Shown here: positions 16,296 through 24,780 of the stretch, piece by piece
How the letters are laid out: every line of letters starts with the position of its first letter
Position numbering within the stretch: the first letter of the stretch is position 1
NCBI GenBank assembly: GCA_043820985.1
Contig: JBDRDH010000020.1
Location: 1 to 33,967, forward strand
Direction: 5' to 3'
From: JAAYXS01 sp043820985
GTDB taxonomy: Bacteria > Planctomycetota > Phycisphaerae > UBA1845 > Fen-1342
Length of the DNA: 33,967 nt
Notes under the pieces: model-generated
The model's input: the letters and a program-made list of their open reading frames with translations, nothing else
The model's database searches: none
What the model was told of the DNA's origin: nothing
Made by a program: the position numbers and the translations under genes

Positions 16296-17870
16296 ATGCC
16301 CGATGACAGAGCCAGCCACGAATCCCGCTTTCACGCCCACTGCTGTCCGTCCTGTCTACCCTCCGCGGCGAACCCGGCGGTCACACGCCGCCAGTTCCTG
16401 GGAACCACCAGCACTGCCTTGTTGGGGGGTATTGCCCTGGCGAAGCTGTCCTGGCCGGCATTGGCCGGTACTAACGCGCAGGAACTGCTACCAACCGGGC
16501 GGCGGGCGCTGCGCGTCAAGCCAGTGCTTGTCTACAGCATACCTACGCGGCGACCTCAGACGAGTTGGCGCTCCTGGGGTGGGATACAAACGCCGGCCGA
16601 CGTTGACACGGAAGTGTCCCGGATCAATACCGAGCTCAAAGCTCTGCATAAGCAGGCGGATTTCCCGGTTGAGTTTCTACCTATTACACGCGCCCGCAGT
16701 GCGCAGGAACTCGAAGGTGCCGCGGATCTTGACAAGGCCGATGTGTTCATCGTCTACGCCGCCGGCGGCTGGATGAATACTTTTGACGCGTTGCATAAGC
16801 ACGGCAAGGACATGATTTTCTTCTGCCGCCACAAGTCCGGCCCGGTTTACCTGTGGTACGAGATCATCAGCCCGCGCTACTTACGCCAGCATACTGACTC
16901 CCCCGCCGTCCCGGGCGTGACCGACGAAGATGTTGTCATTGACAGCCAGGACGAGTTGCTCTGGCGGCTGCGCGCGCTGTGCGGCCTGCACAACACGCTC
17001 GGCACGCGAATGCTGGCCATCGGCGGCCCCGGCGCCTGGTCACAACCCCCCGGCGTTGTACCAGAACTGGTCCGTGACAAGTGGCGTTTCGATATCCAAA
17101 CGGTTTCGTACGACGAACTCGGCGAGCTGATCAAGCAGGCCCGCGCTGATGCATCGGCAGTCCAGCGCGCCCAACAACACGCCGCCGCCTATCTGGATGC
17201 TCCCGGCAACACGCTCGAAACCGAGCGCCCGTTCGTCGAGAACGCGTTCCTGCTGGACGAGATCTTCCGAACACTCATGAAGAAGGCCGATTGCCGGGCG
17301 ATCACGATCAATGAGTGCATGGGCACGATTATGCCGCTGGCGGAAACGTCGGCGTGCCTGACGCTCAGCACGCTCAACGACGCCGGCTATCTGGCGTTCT
17401 GCGAGTCCGACTTCGTCGTGATTCCGTCCGGCGTACTGCTGGCCAACATCTCCGGTAAGCCCGCGTTCCTAAACGACCCGACCTATCCACACGACGGCAT
17501 CATCACGCTGGCGCACTGCACCGCCCCGCGGCGAATGAACGGCCGCGAGCTCGAACCGGCTCGCATCATGACACATTTTGAATCCGACTACGGCGCCGCC
17601 CCGAAAGTCGAAATGCGCACGGGCCAGACGGTAACGAACATCGTGCCCGACTTCGCCGCCCAGCGCTGGGTCGGCCTGCGCGGCGAGATCATCGACGCCC
17701 CCTTCATGCCCATCTGTCGCTCGCAGATCGACATCAGCTTTACGTGCGATAGTCAAAAGCTCGCCGAACGCATGCCCGGCTTCCACTGGATGACCGCCTA
17801 CGGCGACTATCTGCGCGAGACCGGCTACGCGCTGAAGCGCGTCGGGATCGAATGGGACACACTAACGTAG
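16296..17870 (+). CDS. Tat-exported FucI-like sugar isomerase-fold protein
   Basis: This is a 524-aa protein. The ATG at 16296 has GAGGAG eight bases upstream. Residues 30-36 read TRRQFLG, followed by a hydrophobic segment (TSTALLGGIALA), a twin-arginine export signal. The body resembles the L-fucose/L-arabinose isomerase fold group. It contains paired alpha/beta segments (KADVFIVYAAGG, TRMLAIGGPGAW), then a C-terminal half with ITINECMGTIMP, TLSTLNDAG and ITLAHCTAPRRMNG, as in FucI-like proteins that planctomycetes export. Whether it is an active isomerase is unclear. An unusual cysteine-rich stretch (HCCPSC) precedes the Tat motif. The stop codon lies within a reverse copy of the GGGCCGCTAC repeat (17867-17876). 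It sits between two MntA/HepT modules in the pentose cluster. Confidence 0.75.
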   Translation: MPDDRASHESRFHAHCCPSCLPSAANPAVTRRQFLGTTSTALLGGIALAKLSWPALAGTNAQELLPTGRRALRVKPVLVYSIPTRRPQTSWRSWGGIQTPADVDTEVSRINTELKALHKQADFPVEFLPITRARSAQELEGAADLDKADVFIVYAAGGWMNTFDALHKHGKDMIFFCRHKSGPVYLWYEIISPRYLRQHTDSPAVPGVTDEDVVIDSQDELLWRLRALCGLHNTLGTRMLAIGGPGAWSQPPGVVPELVRDKWRFDIQTVSYDELGELIKQARADASAVQRAQQHAAAYLDAPGNTLETERPFVENAFLLDEIFRTLMKKADCRAITINECMGTIMPLAETSACLTLSTLNDAGYLAFCESDFVVIPSGVLLANISGKPAFLNDPTYPHDGIITLAHCTAPRRMNGRELEPARIMTHFESDYGAAPKVEMRTGQTVTNIVPDFAAQRWVGLRGEIIDAPFMPICRSQIDISFTCDSQKLAERMPGFHWMTAYGDYLRETGYALKRVGIEWDTLT

Positions 17871-18049
17871 CGGCCCGCGCCCCGCGCGGCCGCGCTGCAT
17901 AGGGAGTGGTATTGCCGGCTATGGCATACACGCGGTATCTTGCATATAAGGACCAAGTGCGAGTACGGTACTCCTACAACGGTGGCACTCGGCGCCTCCG
18001 TCGTTTGTTCGAAGTTTGCCATAGGCTAGTCGCTACACATAGGTGCATC

Positions 18050-18340
18050 GTGGTAGTCAGCACGGCCTTGAAAGAGCATCGTGATGAGATACTGCGCATC
18101 GCCGCCAATTACGGCGCGCGTAATGTGCGGGTCTTCGGTTCGGTTGCGCGTGGTGAGGCCGATGCCAAGAGCGACATTGATCTGTTGGTAGACCTCGATC
18201 CCGGACGCAGCCTGCTGGATCTCGGCGGTTTGCTGATGGACCTCCAGACGCTCCTCGGCAGGCCGGTAGACATAGTTACCGAGAAGGGCTTGCGCCAGAG
18301 GATTCGCGACGCCGTACTCAGGGAGGCTGTCCCGGTATGA
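18050..18340 (+). CDS. mntA: MntA-like minimal nucleotidyltransferase (antitoxin), module 2
   Basis: The GTG at 18050 follows AGGTG and gives a 96-aa protein, the usual family length. An open frame extends to 17906, but its extra 48 residues are basic and unlike the family. The signature is FGSVARGEADAKSDIDLLV (Gly30-Ser31, Asp42, Asp44), with a third acidic site in PVDIVTE. It is a minimal nucleotidyltransferase expected to adenylylate the neighbouring HEPN protein. Its end overlaps the next gene by 4 bp (ATGA). The sequence is clearly different from the MntA-like protein at 15554. Confidence 0.88.
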   Translation: MVVSTALKEHRDEILRIAANYGARNVRVFGSVARGEADAKSDIDLLVDLDPGRSLLDLGGLLMDLQTLLGRPVDIVTEKGLRQRIRDAVLREAVPV

Positions 18341-18669
18341 GAAGCGACCACGAGCGATTACTCGACATCCAGGAGGCCATCGAGCGTGTTGAGAAATACG
18401 CGGCGAAAGGGCGCGCGGCCTTTGAGCGCGACGAACTTATTCAGACCTGGATCGTGCATCATCTTCTCATCATCGGTGAAGCCTGTCGCGCCATCTCGGA
18501 TGAACTCAAACAGAAGCACGCCGGCGTACCATGGGCACAGATCACCGGCATGCGAAACATCCTGGTACACCAATATTTCGGCATCGACACCGACGCGGTG
18601 TGGCAGGTAGTTGAGAAGGACCTGACCGGTCTGAAACAGCGGATCGACGAGATCGTCGACTCGGCTTGA
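18337..18669 (+). CDS. hepT: HepT-like HEPN-domain toxin, module 2
   Basis: This 110-aa DUF86/HEPN protein starts at an ATG that overlaps the MntA stop as ATGA, so it is probably translationally coupled. The catalytic R-x4-H-x-Y motif is Arg73-NILV-His78-Gln-Tyr80. The LLIIGEACRAISDEL and WQVVEKDLTGLKQRI helices are typical of HepT. It probably acts as an RNA-cleaving toxin held inactive by adenylylation of Tyr80. An alternative housekeeping role in the surrounding operon cannot be excluded. Confidence 0.9.
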   Translation: MRSDHERLLDIQEAIERVEKYAAKGRAAFERDELIQTWIVHHLLIIGEACRAISDELKQKHAGVPWAQITGMRNILVHQYFGIDTDAVWQVVEKDLTGLKQRIDEIVDSA

Positions 18670-18747
18670 CAGCCTCGCACAGACGCGCCACCACTCGATG
18701 GGCAGCGGATTAGGGCACCGCATCTCTGGGAACGGTACAAAACATAG

Positions 18748-18764
18748 GGTGGGCAGTGCCCACC
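18748..18764. repeat. GGTGGGC palindrome
   Basis: GGTGGGC and GCCCACC form a perfect 7-bp stem around AGT. It lies 10 bp upstream of the zinc-ribbon gene, so it could also affect that gene's translation or the end of the hepT transcript. Confidence 0.5.
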
Positions 18765-18774
18765 AAATCTACTG

Positions 18775-19110
18775 ATGGCACGCAAGAGGACTACTGTTGT
18801 CGCGGCAACCCTTGAGGGTTTGATAGCTTCGATACTTGTTTTCATGGCCATAGGAGGCCTGATACCGCCACTTCCTAGTAATTCCAGCAGTATCGAAGTA
18901 GTTCTGTGGATCTGCGGAATCGCCGCCGCCCTCCTGCTCTCAATAATCCTCGGTCACTGGGTGACTGTCCGCTCGCTGAAGCTCCGACCGCCCGAGGTTG
19001 AGCCACGCTGCGAGAAGTGTGGATACCTGCTGTATGGCTTGCCTGAGCCGCGTTGCCCTGAATGCGGTACGCCTTTCGGGCCACTAAACAACCACAAAGG
19101 AACACAATAA
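18775..19110 (+). CDS. Two-helix membrane protein with C-terminal zinc ribbon
   Basis: This 111-aa protein has a hydrophobic segment at about residues 12-32 (LIASILVFMAIGGLI) and a second at about 42-62 (VVLWICGIAAALLLSIILG). A C-terminal zinc ribbon follows, with CEKCGYLLYGLPEPRCPECG supplying four cysteines. This ribbon is characteristic of many small planctomycete membrane proteins of unknown function. The ribosome binding site before the ATG is weak. The stop overlaps the xylB start by one base (TAATG), indicating translational coupling. A link to sugar kinase function is suggested only by this position. Confidence 0.75.
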   Translation: MARKRTTVVAATLEGLIASILVFMAIGGLIPPLPSNSSSIEVVLWICGIAAALLLSIILGHWVTVRSLKLRPPEVEPRCEKCGYLLYGLPEPRCPECGTPFGPLNNHKGTQ

Positions 19111-20651
19111 TGTCAGTCACATACCTTCTCGGCATTGACGTGGGCACCACCGGTTCAAAGGTGGTGCTGATTGACGCGGGCGGTGGCGTCGTCGCGGATG
19201 CTACCAGTGAATATCCCATGTCCACGCCGCGGCCGTTGTGGGCGGAGCAGGATCCATGTGACTGGTGGGCGGCTACTGTCGCCAGCGTTCGCCGCGTGCT
19301 GGAGATGGCGGGTATCAACGGCGATCAAGTCGTCGGCGTGGGGCTGACGGGGCAGATGCACGGCCTGGTGCTGCTCGACGCCGCCGGCGACGTGCTGCGC
19401 CCGTGCATCATGTGGAACGATCAGCGCACCGTTGAGCAGTGCGCCACCCTCACCGCACGCGTCGGTGCCGCGCGGGTGCTGCAACTCACGGGCAACCCCA
19501 TCCTGCCCGGCTTTACCGCACCAAAGATCGCCTGGGTCCGCGAGAACGAGCCCGAAATCCACCAGAAAGTCGCCAAGGTCCTGCTGCCCAAGGACTACAT
19601 CCGCTATCGACTGACCGGCGAGTTCTTCAGCGAGGTCTCCGACGCCGCCGGCACTTCCATGTTCGACGTCGGCCGACGGCAATGGTCTGACGAAATGCTC
19701 GCGGCGCTCGATGTCCCCCGTGACTGGCTGCCCGAAGTCACCGAATCGCCGGTCGCCAGCGCCACCATCAGCGCCGGCGCGGCCAGCGAGACGGGTCTTG
19801 CCAAGGGCACGCCGGTGGTCGGTGGCGGCGGCGATCAGGCCGCCCAGGCTGTGGGTACCGGTATCGTCGCCGAGGGCATCGTCTCGGTCACGCTCGGCAC
19901 GTCCGGCGTGGTCTTCGCCGCGTGTGATGCTTACCACCCCGAGCCCGAAGGCCGGCTGCACGCCTTCTGTCACGCGGTCCCCGGCCAGTGGCACCTGATG
20001 GGTGTGATGCTCTCGGCCGCCGGCAGCTTCCGCTGGTTCCGCGACACGCTGTGTGAAACCGAATGTGCCCGTGCCGCCGAGACCGGCCGTGATCCTTACG
20101 ACCTGCTCACCGAAGCCGCCGCCACTATAGCCCCCGGCTGTGAAGGGCTGCTCTTCCTCCCCTACCTCAGCGGCGAACGCACGCCGTACCCCGACCCCTA
20201 CGCCCGCGGCGTTTTCTGCGGACTGACCCTGCGGCACACCAAGGCACACATGACCCGCGCCGTCCTGGAGGGCGTCACGTTCGGCCTGCGCGACTCGCTC
20301 GAACTTATGCGCGACCTGGGGCTGACGATCAAACAAGTCCGCGCTTCCGGCGGCGGCGCTCGCAGCTCACTCTGGCGCCAGATGCTCGCTGATGTTTTCA
20401 ACACCGAAATCGTCACCGTCAACATCACCGAGGGTGCCGCGTATGGAGCCGCCCTGCTGGCCGGCGTGGGCGTGGGCGTCTACCCCGACGTGGCCCAGGC
20501 GTGCGCGCGCGTGATCCGCGTCACCGACCGCTGCCAGCCCGGCCCGGCCGCCGAGGTCTACGCGGATTTCTACCCCCGCTATCGCGCCCTCTACCCCGCC
20601 CTGGCGGCCGAATTCAAACACCTCGCCGCCACGGTCCACCAAACGCAATAA
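19110..20651 (+). CDS. xylB: Xylulokinase
   Basis: This 513-aa protein has the standard family length. The ATG at 19110 has AAAGGAA nine bases upstream and overlaps the stop of the zinc-ribbon gene. It is a FGGY-family kinase. It shows the phosphate-binding loop GIDVGTTGSK (Asp10), a substrate region GQMHGLVLL and IMWNDQRT, the catalytic-Asp motif GGGGDQAAQAVGTG, the second ATP-fold motif SLGTSGVV-like, and ASGGGARSSLWRQMLADVF near the C-terminus. It phosphorylates D-xylulose to xylulose 5-phosphate for the pentose phosphate pathway. With the xylose-isomerase-family gene at 14348 it would complete xylose entry, unless the substrate is a related ketose. Confidence 0.92.
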   Translation: MSVTYLLGIDVGTTGSKVVLIDAGGGVVADATSEYPMSTPRPLWAEQDPCDWWAATVASVRRVLEMAGINGDQVVGVGLTGQMHGLVLLDAAGDVLRPCIMWNDQRTVEQCATLTARVGAARVLQLTGNPILPGFTAPKIAWVRENEPEIHQKVAKVLLPKDYIRYRLTGEFFSEVSDAAGTSMFDVGRRQWSDEMLAALDVPRDWLPEVTESPVASATISAGAASETGLAKGTPVVGGGGDQAAQAVGTGIVAEGIVSVTLGTSGVVFAACDAYHPEPEGRLHAFCHAVPGQWHLMGVMLSAAGSFRWFRDTLCETECARAAETGRDPYDLLTEAAATIAPGCEGLLFLPYLSGERTPYPDPYARGVFCGLTLRHTKAHMTRAVLEGVTFGLRDSLELMRDLGLTIKQVRASGGGARSSLWRQMLADVFNTEIVTVNITEGAAYGAALLAGVGVGVYPDVAQACARVIRVTDRCQPGPAAEVYADFYPRYRALYPALAAEFKHLAATVHQTQ

Positions 20652-20715
20652 TCATTTTTTATGCGATATCATTCGCTTGAGACCTTACACTGACCGAAGA
20701 AGAATGTGATAGCAA

Positions 20716-23700
20716 ATGGCATTTCGTGGGAAGGTACACGTGGGCAGGGCGATACATCTGAAGCGGGCCGCTATGCTTACATTCGTGCTGGTCATTACCG
20801 GTCCGCACGGCATCCACGCCACAGTCCAGGCACAGGACAGCCGCCCAACGCCTTACACCCTGGAATACACATACCAACGCCCCAGCCAGGCGTACTTCGG
20901 CGACTGCCACCAGATGTACGCGTACGATCCCGACGTGCCGATATATCGGACCACCGTCGCCTGCCGCGTCAGCGACGGCGAAATTCGTTCCGATCAGAGC
21001 GGAATTGTCCCCCACTGCCGAAATTCCAGCTATTTATTTGGCCAACGAGCCGACGGGATGCTCTTCCGATCCACTGATGGCCACGACTGGATATCCCTTG
21101 GCTGGGGGGCCAACGGATGGATGTTTGCCCTGGCTGACGACAGCTTGATCCGCACCCACCACGCTGACGGCGACATGACTGTCTCCAGATCAACCGATGA
21201 CGGAGTGACCTGGCAACGCGCCTGCTGGGCCGACACCGGCGAAGACTTTGCCTGGCTTACCACCAACGCCAGTCAATATCCCTTCGGCGTTCTTCAAGCG
21301 GCTAATGGTACGATCATCATGGTGGAGTACAAGCTGCCCACCGGCGGCCGCTACATCTACCGCTCCGACACCAGCGGCGCGACCTGGCGGATGGTACACG
21401 ATGCCGGCGTGGGAATCATTAAGCACTTTCACGCCGTCACCAAACACGAAGGACTCGGCCGTTGGATTGTCTCCACGGGCGACGATACCCCACAACACAA
21501 ACTGCTCGCCAGTGACGACGATGGTCTGACCTGGTACGACTACACCGCCCTGGGGCAGTTGTATATGCAACCCACGTTTCTGTTGGATTATGGACATCCC
21601 AGCCGGCTGTTGTTCGGCTCGGATCTGACCTGGCGGGTAGGTTGGGTAGACATATCCGATGGACCCGAAGCCCGGAGTCTGGCCTCACTAATTACTAATT
21701 GGGATAGTGAGCCGGGGCGCGACCACTGCTTCAATATCTTCGAGCACAATGGACTCTACTATGCCAGTAGCTATGACCATACGGGTGACGGCCGGGAGAA
21801 CGCGGTCATCAGCGTCAGTGCCGATTTGCAGCACTGGGTGATTTATCACCGCTTTTTACTGAACGAGTTCGGCGTACTCAAGTTTGCCGGCGAAATAGGT
21901 GGGCGGTTGCACCTGGTCGTCAGCAACATCGGGCAGTGTGAGCAAGGTGGTTGTTTCAAGCACCTGGCCATCAGTCCGGTGGAGCTAGTTGCTCACCAAG
22001 CCCTGGTTATCGCGCCACCGACCGAGAACTTGTTCGACAGCCTGGATCTCAGCAGCGCGGAAAGCACCGCCGACTGGGTAAACGACAGTCCGGAGGTACC
22101 CCCCGGCAGCGGCGCCCAGGGTGTGCTCGAGTATGTGGATTACACCGCCCATCACGGCGCCGGCTGCCTGCACTACACACGTAGCGACGGCGGCCACATG
22201 CGACTACTGAGCCCCGCGATTCCCTTCGAAGCCGGCAAGACCTACCAAGCACGGCTCTGGATCAAGGGGGCCGGCGCCGAGTCCAGCCTGTATTGGGTGC
22301 GAAACTCAGCCAACTACGCCCGCGTGCGCGCCCGCCTTTGGCGTAATGGTTGGCGCGAGATGATGACCGCGCCTTTCACCGTTCCGACCGACACGACCGA
22401 GCTGCGAATAATGATGACGCTCTACTCGACGTCGGACAATACCTGCGAGGCGCACATCGATTCGCTCCAGGTCGAGGAAGTACCCAGTACGCATTGGCAA
22501 GTCGGCGGCCTGGCCCGCGCGGGAGCTTCGCTGGAAGCCGTTACCGAGGTGCCGGACGAATGGACCAATGTGTTCACTATCGAGCCGGATGTGATGAGCA
22601 CCTACCTGGCCGCCGTCGGCGAATCACACATTCGGCGTTACGTCTGGGAGTGCGGCGCGAGCCTGGAGTTGTACTTCGACGGCCAGGATGCGCGCTTCAA
22701 GCTCCGGCCCACTGTCGCAGGTATCGCCGGTACTCCAATCGCGACCAGCCCGCAGTTCTTCCTGCGCCAGGCTCATGTCCGCCTGGCGGTACGCAGTCGC
22801 TACGATGAACTCGGCCTGGCGATCGGCAACGGGCAACCGATCGAATCCGTCATTTCCGATACCTACCTGGGTCCGGGACCGGACACGCTCACAATCAGCA
22901 ACGGCGCGGCGATGTACGGGCGCGGCGTTTTGCCACATGCGCTATTCAACGATGTGATGTTCGATGCGTATATTCCACTCGAACAACTGCCGGACGTGAT
23001 GAACGATCTGGGGACCTCCCGTCAAAACAAAACCAGCCGGCCGAAACGCGGTTCGCGCCCAGCCAGTGCAGCCATGGAGCCCACTGCCCCGTTGAGTCCG
23101 GGATCACGGGCGGATAACCACACTTCCACAATCCACTCGGACACTTTCCTCGCATTAAGCGCGCCGTGCCAGGGCCACGAACAAGCCAGGCTCAATCCAG
23201 CCACGGCCCGCTGGTTCAACCACGCTGGTCGTTCGGTCGCTATCGCTGGCGACGTGGCCGTGATTGGGGCACCCGGTCATGCCGGCGGCAGCGTGCGTTC
23301 CGGCTCGGCCAGCGTCTTTCGCCGGGACGGCGACGGTTGGATTGAGGAGGCCCAACTCACTGACGTGGAGGCTAAGCCCTACGACTACTTTGGAATCGCG
23401 GTAGCCGTCAGCGGTGACGTGGTGGTAATCGGGGCTCCAGGAAGCGACGATGCCGGCGAGCGCTCCGGCGCGGTCAGTGTGTATCGTCACGATAGCGGCA
23501 ACTGGATCGAGCAGGCCCATCTGACCGCCCCCGATGCCGCCCCCGGCGATGAGTTCGGCCGCTCCGTAGCCGTAAACAATGACGTAATTGTAGTCGGCGC
23601 GCGCTACAGCGACGCGCACGGAGAAGATTCCGGCGCCGCATACATATACCACTACGACCAGGGTGACTGGCTCATACACACCATCCTCGCTGCTCCCTAC

Positions 23701-24666
23701 CCTGATGCCGGCGACCAGTATGGTTGCGCGGTAGCCGTCGATGGCGACGTCGCGGTGATCGGTGCCCGTTTTGCAGAAGGCGGCGATAAGCGGTCGGGCG
23801 CGGCTTACATCTACCGCTATGATACTTTTGACTGGTCTCTGGAAGCCACGCTGACCGCGCCTGACGCGGCGCCCGATGACGCCTTCGGCTGCGCGGTGGA
23901 CATCGCCGACGATGTGGTCCTGATTGGCGCATACGGGGAAGACGAGGGCGGCACGGACCGTGGGGCGGCCTATGTCTTCATCGATGATGGTCAGGACTGG
24001 ATTGCGGAGACCAGGCTTACCCCCACCGACGCCGCGACTAATTCATATTTCGGCTATGCCGTCGCCGTCAGCGGTGACCTGGCTCTCATCGGTGCCTTTG
24101 GTGACGCACACGCCGGACACGACTCGGGAGCGGCGTACGTATTTCACCATGTCGGTAAGACCTGGACCACGGAAGCCCGCTTCAGCGCCTCGGACGCGGC
24201 CGCCTATCAGTACTTCGGCGCGGCGGTCGCTATTGATGGAGATGTTGCCCTGCTGGGCGCCTACCGCGATGACGACGACGGCTACGGCAGCGGTTCAGTG
24301 TGTGTGTGCCTGGGACTTGACGACTGCAATGAGAACCAGGTTCTGGACTACTGCGACATGCTCGATGGCACCAGCCCCGATTGCAACGTTAACGTCGTGC
24401 CGGACGAATGTGACATTGCCCAGGGCACCAGCCCGGACGACAACGCCAACGGCATACCGGACGAGTGTGAGCTGCTCGGAGACATGAACTGCGACGGTTG
24501 TGTCAACGCATACGACATCGATGGTTTTATCTGCGCTCTCAGCCCAGACTGTGATTACGAACAGCTCTATCCACATTGCCTCCGCCAACTGGCCGACTGC
24601 AACGGCGACGGCGCAGTCAATTCATACGACATTGATGCCTTTATCGTCCTGATCGGTTCCGGCTGA
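20716..24666 (+). CDS. Large exported sialidase-like, FG-GAP and dockerin-like protein
   Basis: This is a 1316-aa protein. The start is uncertain. The ATG at 20716 has no clear ribosome binding site, and a GTG at 20740 with GGAAGG upstream is an alternative. The signal peptide ends near VQAQ (about 40). Residues 45-420 hold Asp-box repeats (SRSTDDGVTW, YRSDTSGATW, ASDDDGLTW), as in sialidase-like propellers. Residues 435-600 resemble a carbohydrate-binding beta-sandwich (GKTYQARLWIKG). Residues 610-770 resemble a lectin-like beta domain. After a disordered linker, seven FG-GAP repeats (FGIAVAVSGDVVVIGAPG type, about 835-1190) would form a seven-bladed integrin-like propeller. A DCNxNxxxD calcium stretch and the dockerin-like pair GDMNCDGCVNAYDIDGF / DCNGDGAVNSYDIDAF end the protein. 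Enzymatic activity is not certain, since the full set of sialidase arginines was not identified. Confidence 0.85.
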   Translation: MAFRGKVHVGRAIHLKRAAMLTFVLVITGPHGIHATVQAQDSRPTPYTLEYTYQRPSQAYFGDCHQMYAYDPDVPIYRTTVACRVSDGEIRSDQSGIVPHCRNSSYLFGQRADGMLFRSTDGHDWISLGWGANGWMFALADDSLIRTHHADGDMTVSRSTDDGVTWQRACWADTGEDFAWLTTNASQYPFGVLQAANGTIIMVEYKLPTGGRYIYRSDTSGATWRMVHDAGVGIIKHFHAVTKHEGLGRWIVSTGDDTPQHKLLASDDDGLTWYDYTALGQLYMQPTFLLDYGHPSRLLFGSDLTWRVGWVDISDGPEARSLASLITNWDSEPGRDHCFNIFEHNGLYYASSYDHTGDGRENAVISVSADLQHWVIYHRFLLNEFGVLKFAGEIGGRLHLVVSNIGQCEQGGCFKHLAISPVELVAHQALVIAPPTENLFDSLDLSSAESTADWVNDSPEVPPGSGAQGVLEYVDYTAHHGAGCLHYTRSDGGHMRLLSPAIPFEAGKTYQARLWIKGAGAESSLYWVRNSANYARVRARLWRNGWREMMTAPFTVPTDTTELRIMMTLYSTSDNTCEAHIDSLQVEEVPSTHWQVGGLARAGASLEAVTEVPDEWTNVFTIEPDVMSTYLAAVGESHIRRYVWECGASLELYFDGQDARFKLRPTVAGIAGTPIATSPQFFLRQAHVRLAVRSRYDELGLAIGNGQPIESVISDTYLGPGPDTLTISNGAAMYGRGVLPHALFNDVMFDAYIPLEQLPDVMNDLGTSRQNKTSRPKRGSRPASAAMEPTAPLSPGSRADNHTSTIHSDTFLALSAPCQGHEQARLNPATARWFNHAGRSVAIAGDVAVIGAPGHAGGSVRSGSASVFRRDGDGWIEEAQLTDVEAKPYDYFGIAVAVSGDVVVIGAPGSDDAGERSGAVSVYRHDSGNWIEQAHLTAPDAAPGDEFGRSVAVNNDVIVVGARYSDAHGEDSGAAYIYHYDQGDWLIHTILAAPYPDAGDQYGCAVAVDGDVAVIGARFAEGGDKRSGAAYIYRYDTFDWSLEATLTAPDAAPDDAFGCAVDIADDVVLIGAYGEDEGGTDRGAAYVFIDDGQDWIAETRLTPTDAATNSYFGYAVAVSGDLALIGAFGDAHAGHDSGAAYVFHHVGKTWTTEARFSASDAAAYQYFGAAVAIDGDVALLGAYRDDDDGYGSGSVCVCLGLDDCNENQVLDYCDMLDGTSPDCNVNVVPDECDIAQGTSPDDNANGIPDECELLGDMNCDGCVNAYDIDGFICALSPDCDYEQLYPHCLRQLADCNGDGAVNSYDIDAFIVLIGSG

Positions 24667-24780
24667 TAAATCTTCCGTAACCACACTAAACTGTTTTACA
24701 CCGACCGGTGACGGACCGGCTGGCGGGCACTCCCCGGTTTGGGCTATGATGTCCTGAAGTTACCAGCACAGGAGTCACCC

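Noticed and set aside
19155..20336. 393-codon minus-strand open frame
   Set aside because: It is antisense to xylB, which has all FGGY kinase motifs. The composition is Gly/Asp/Arg-rich without a recognisable domain.
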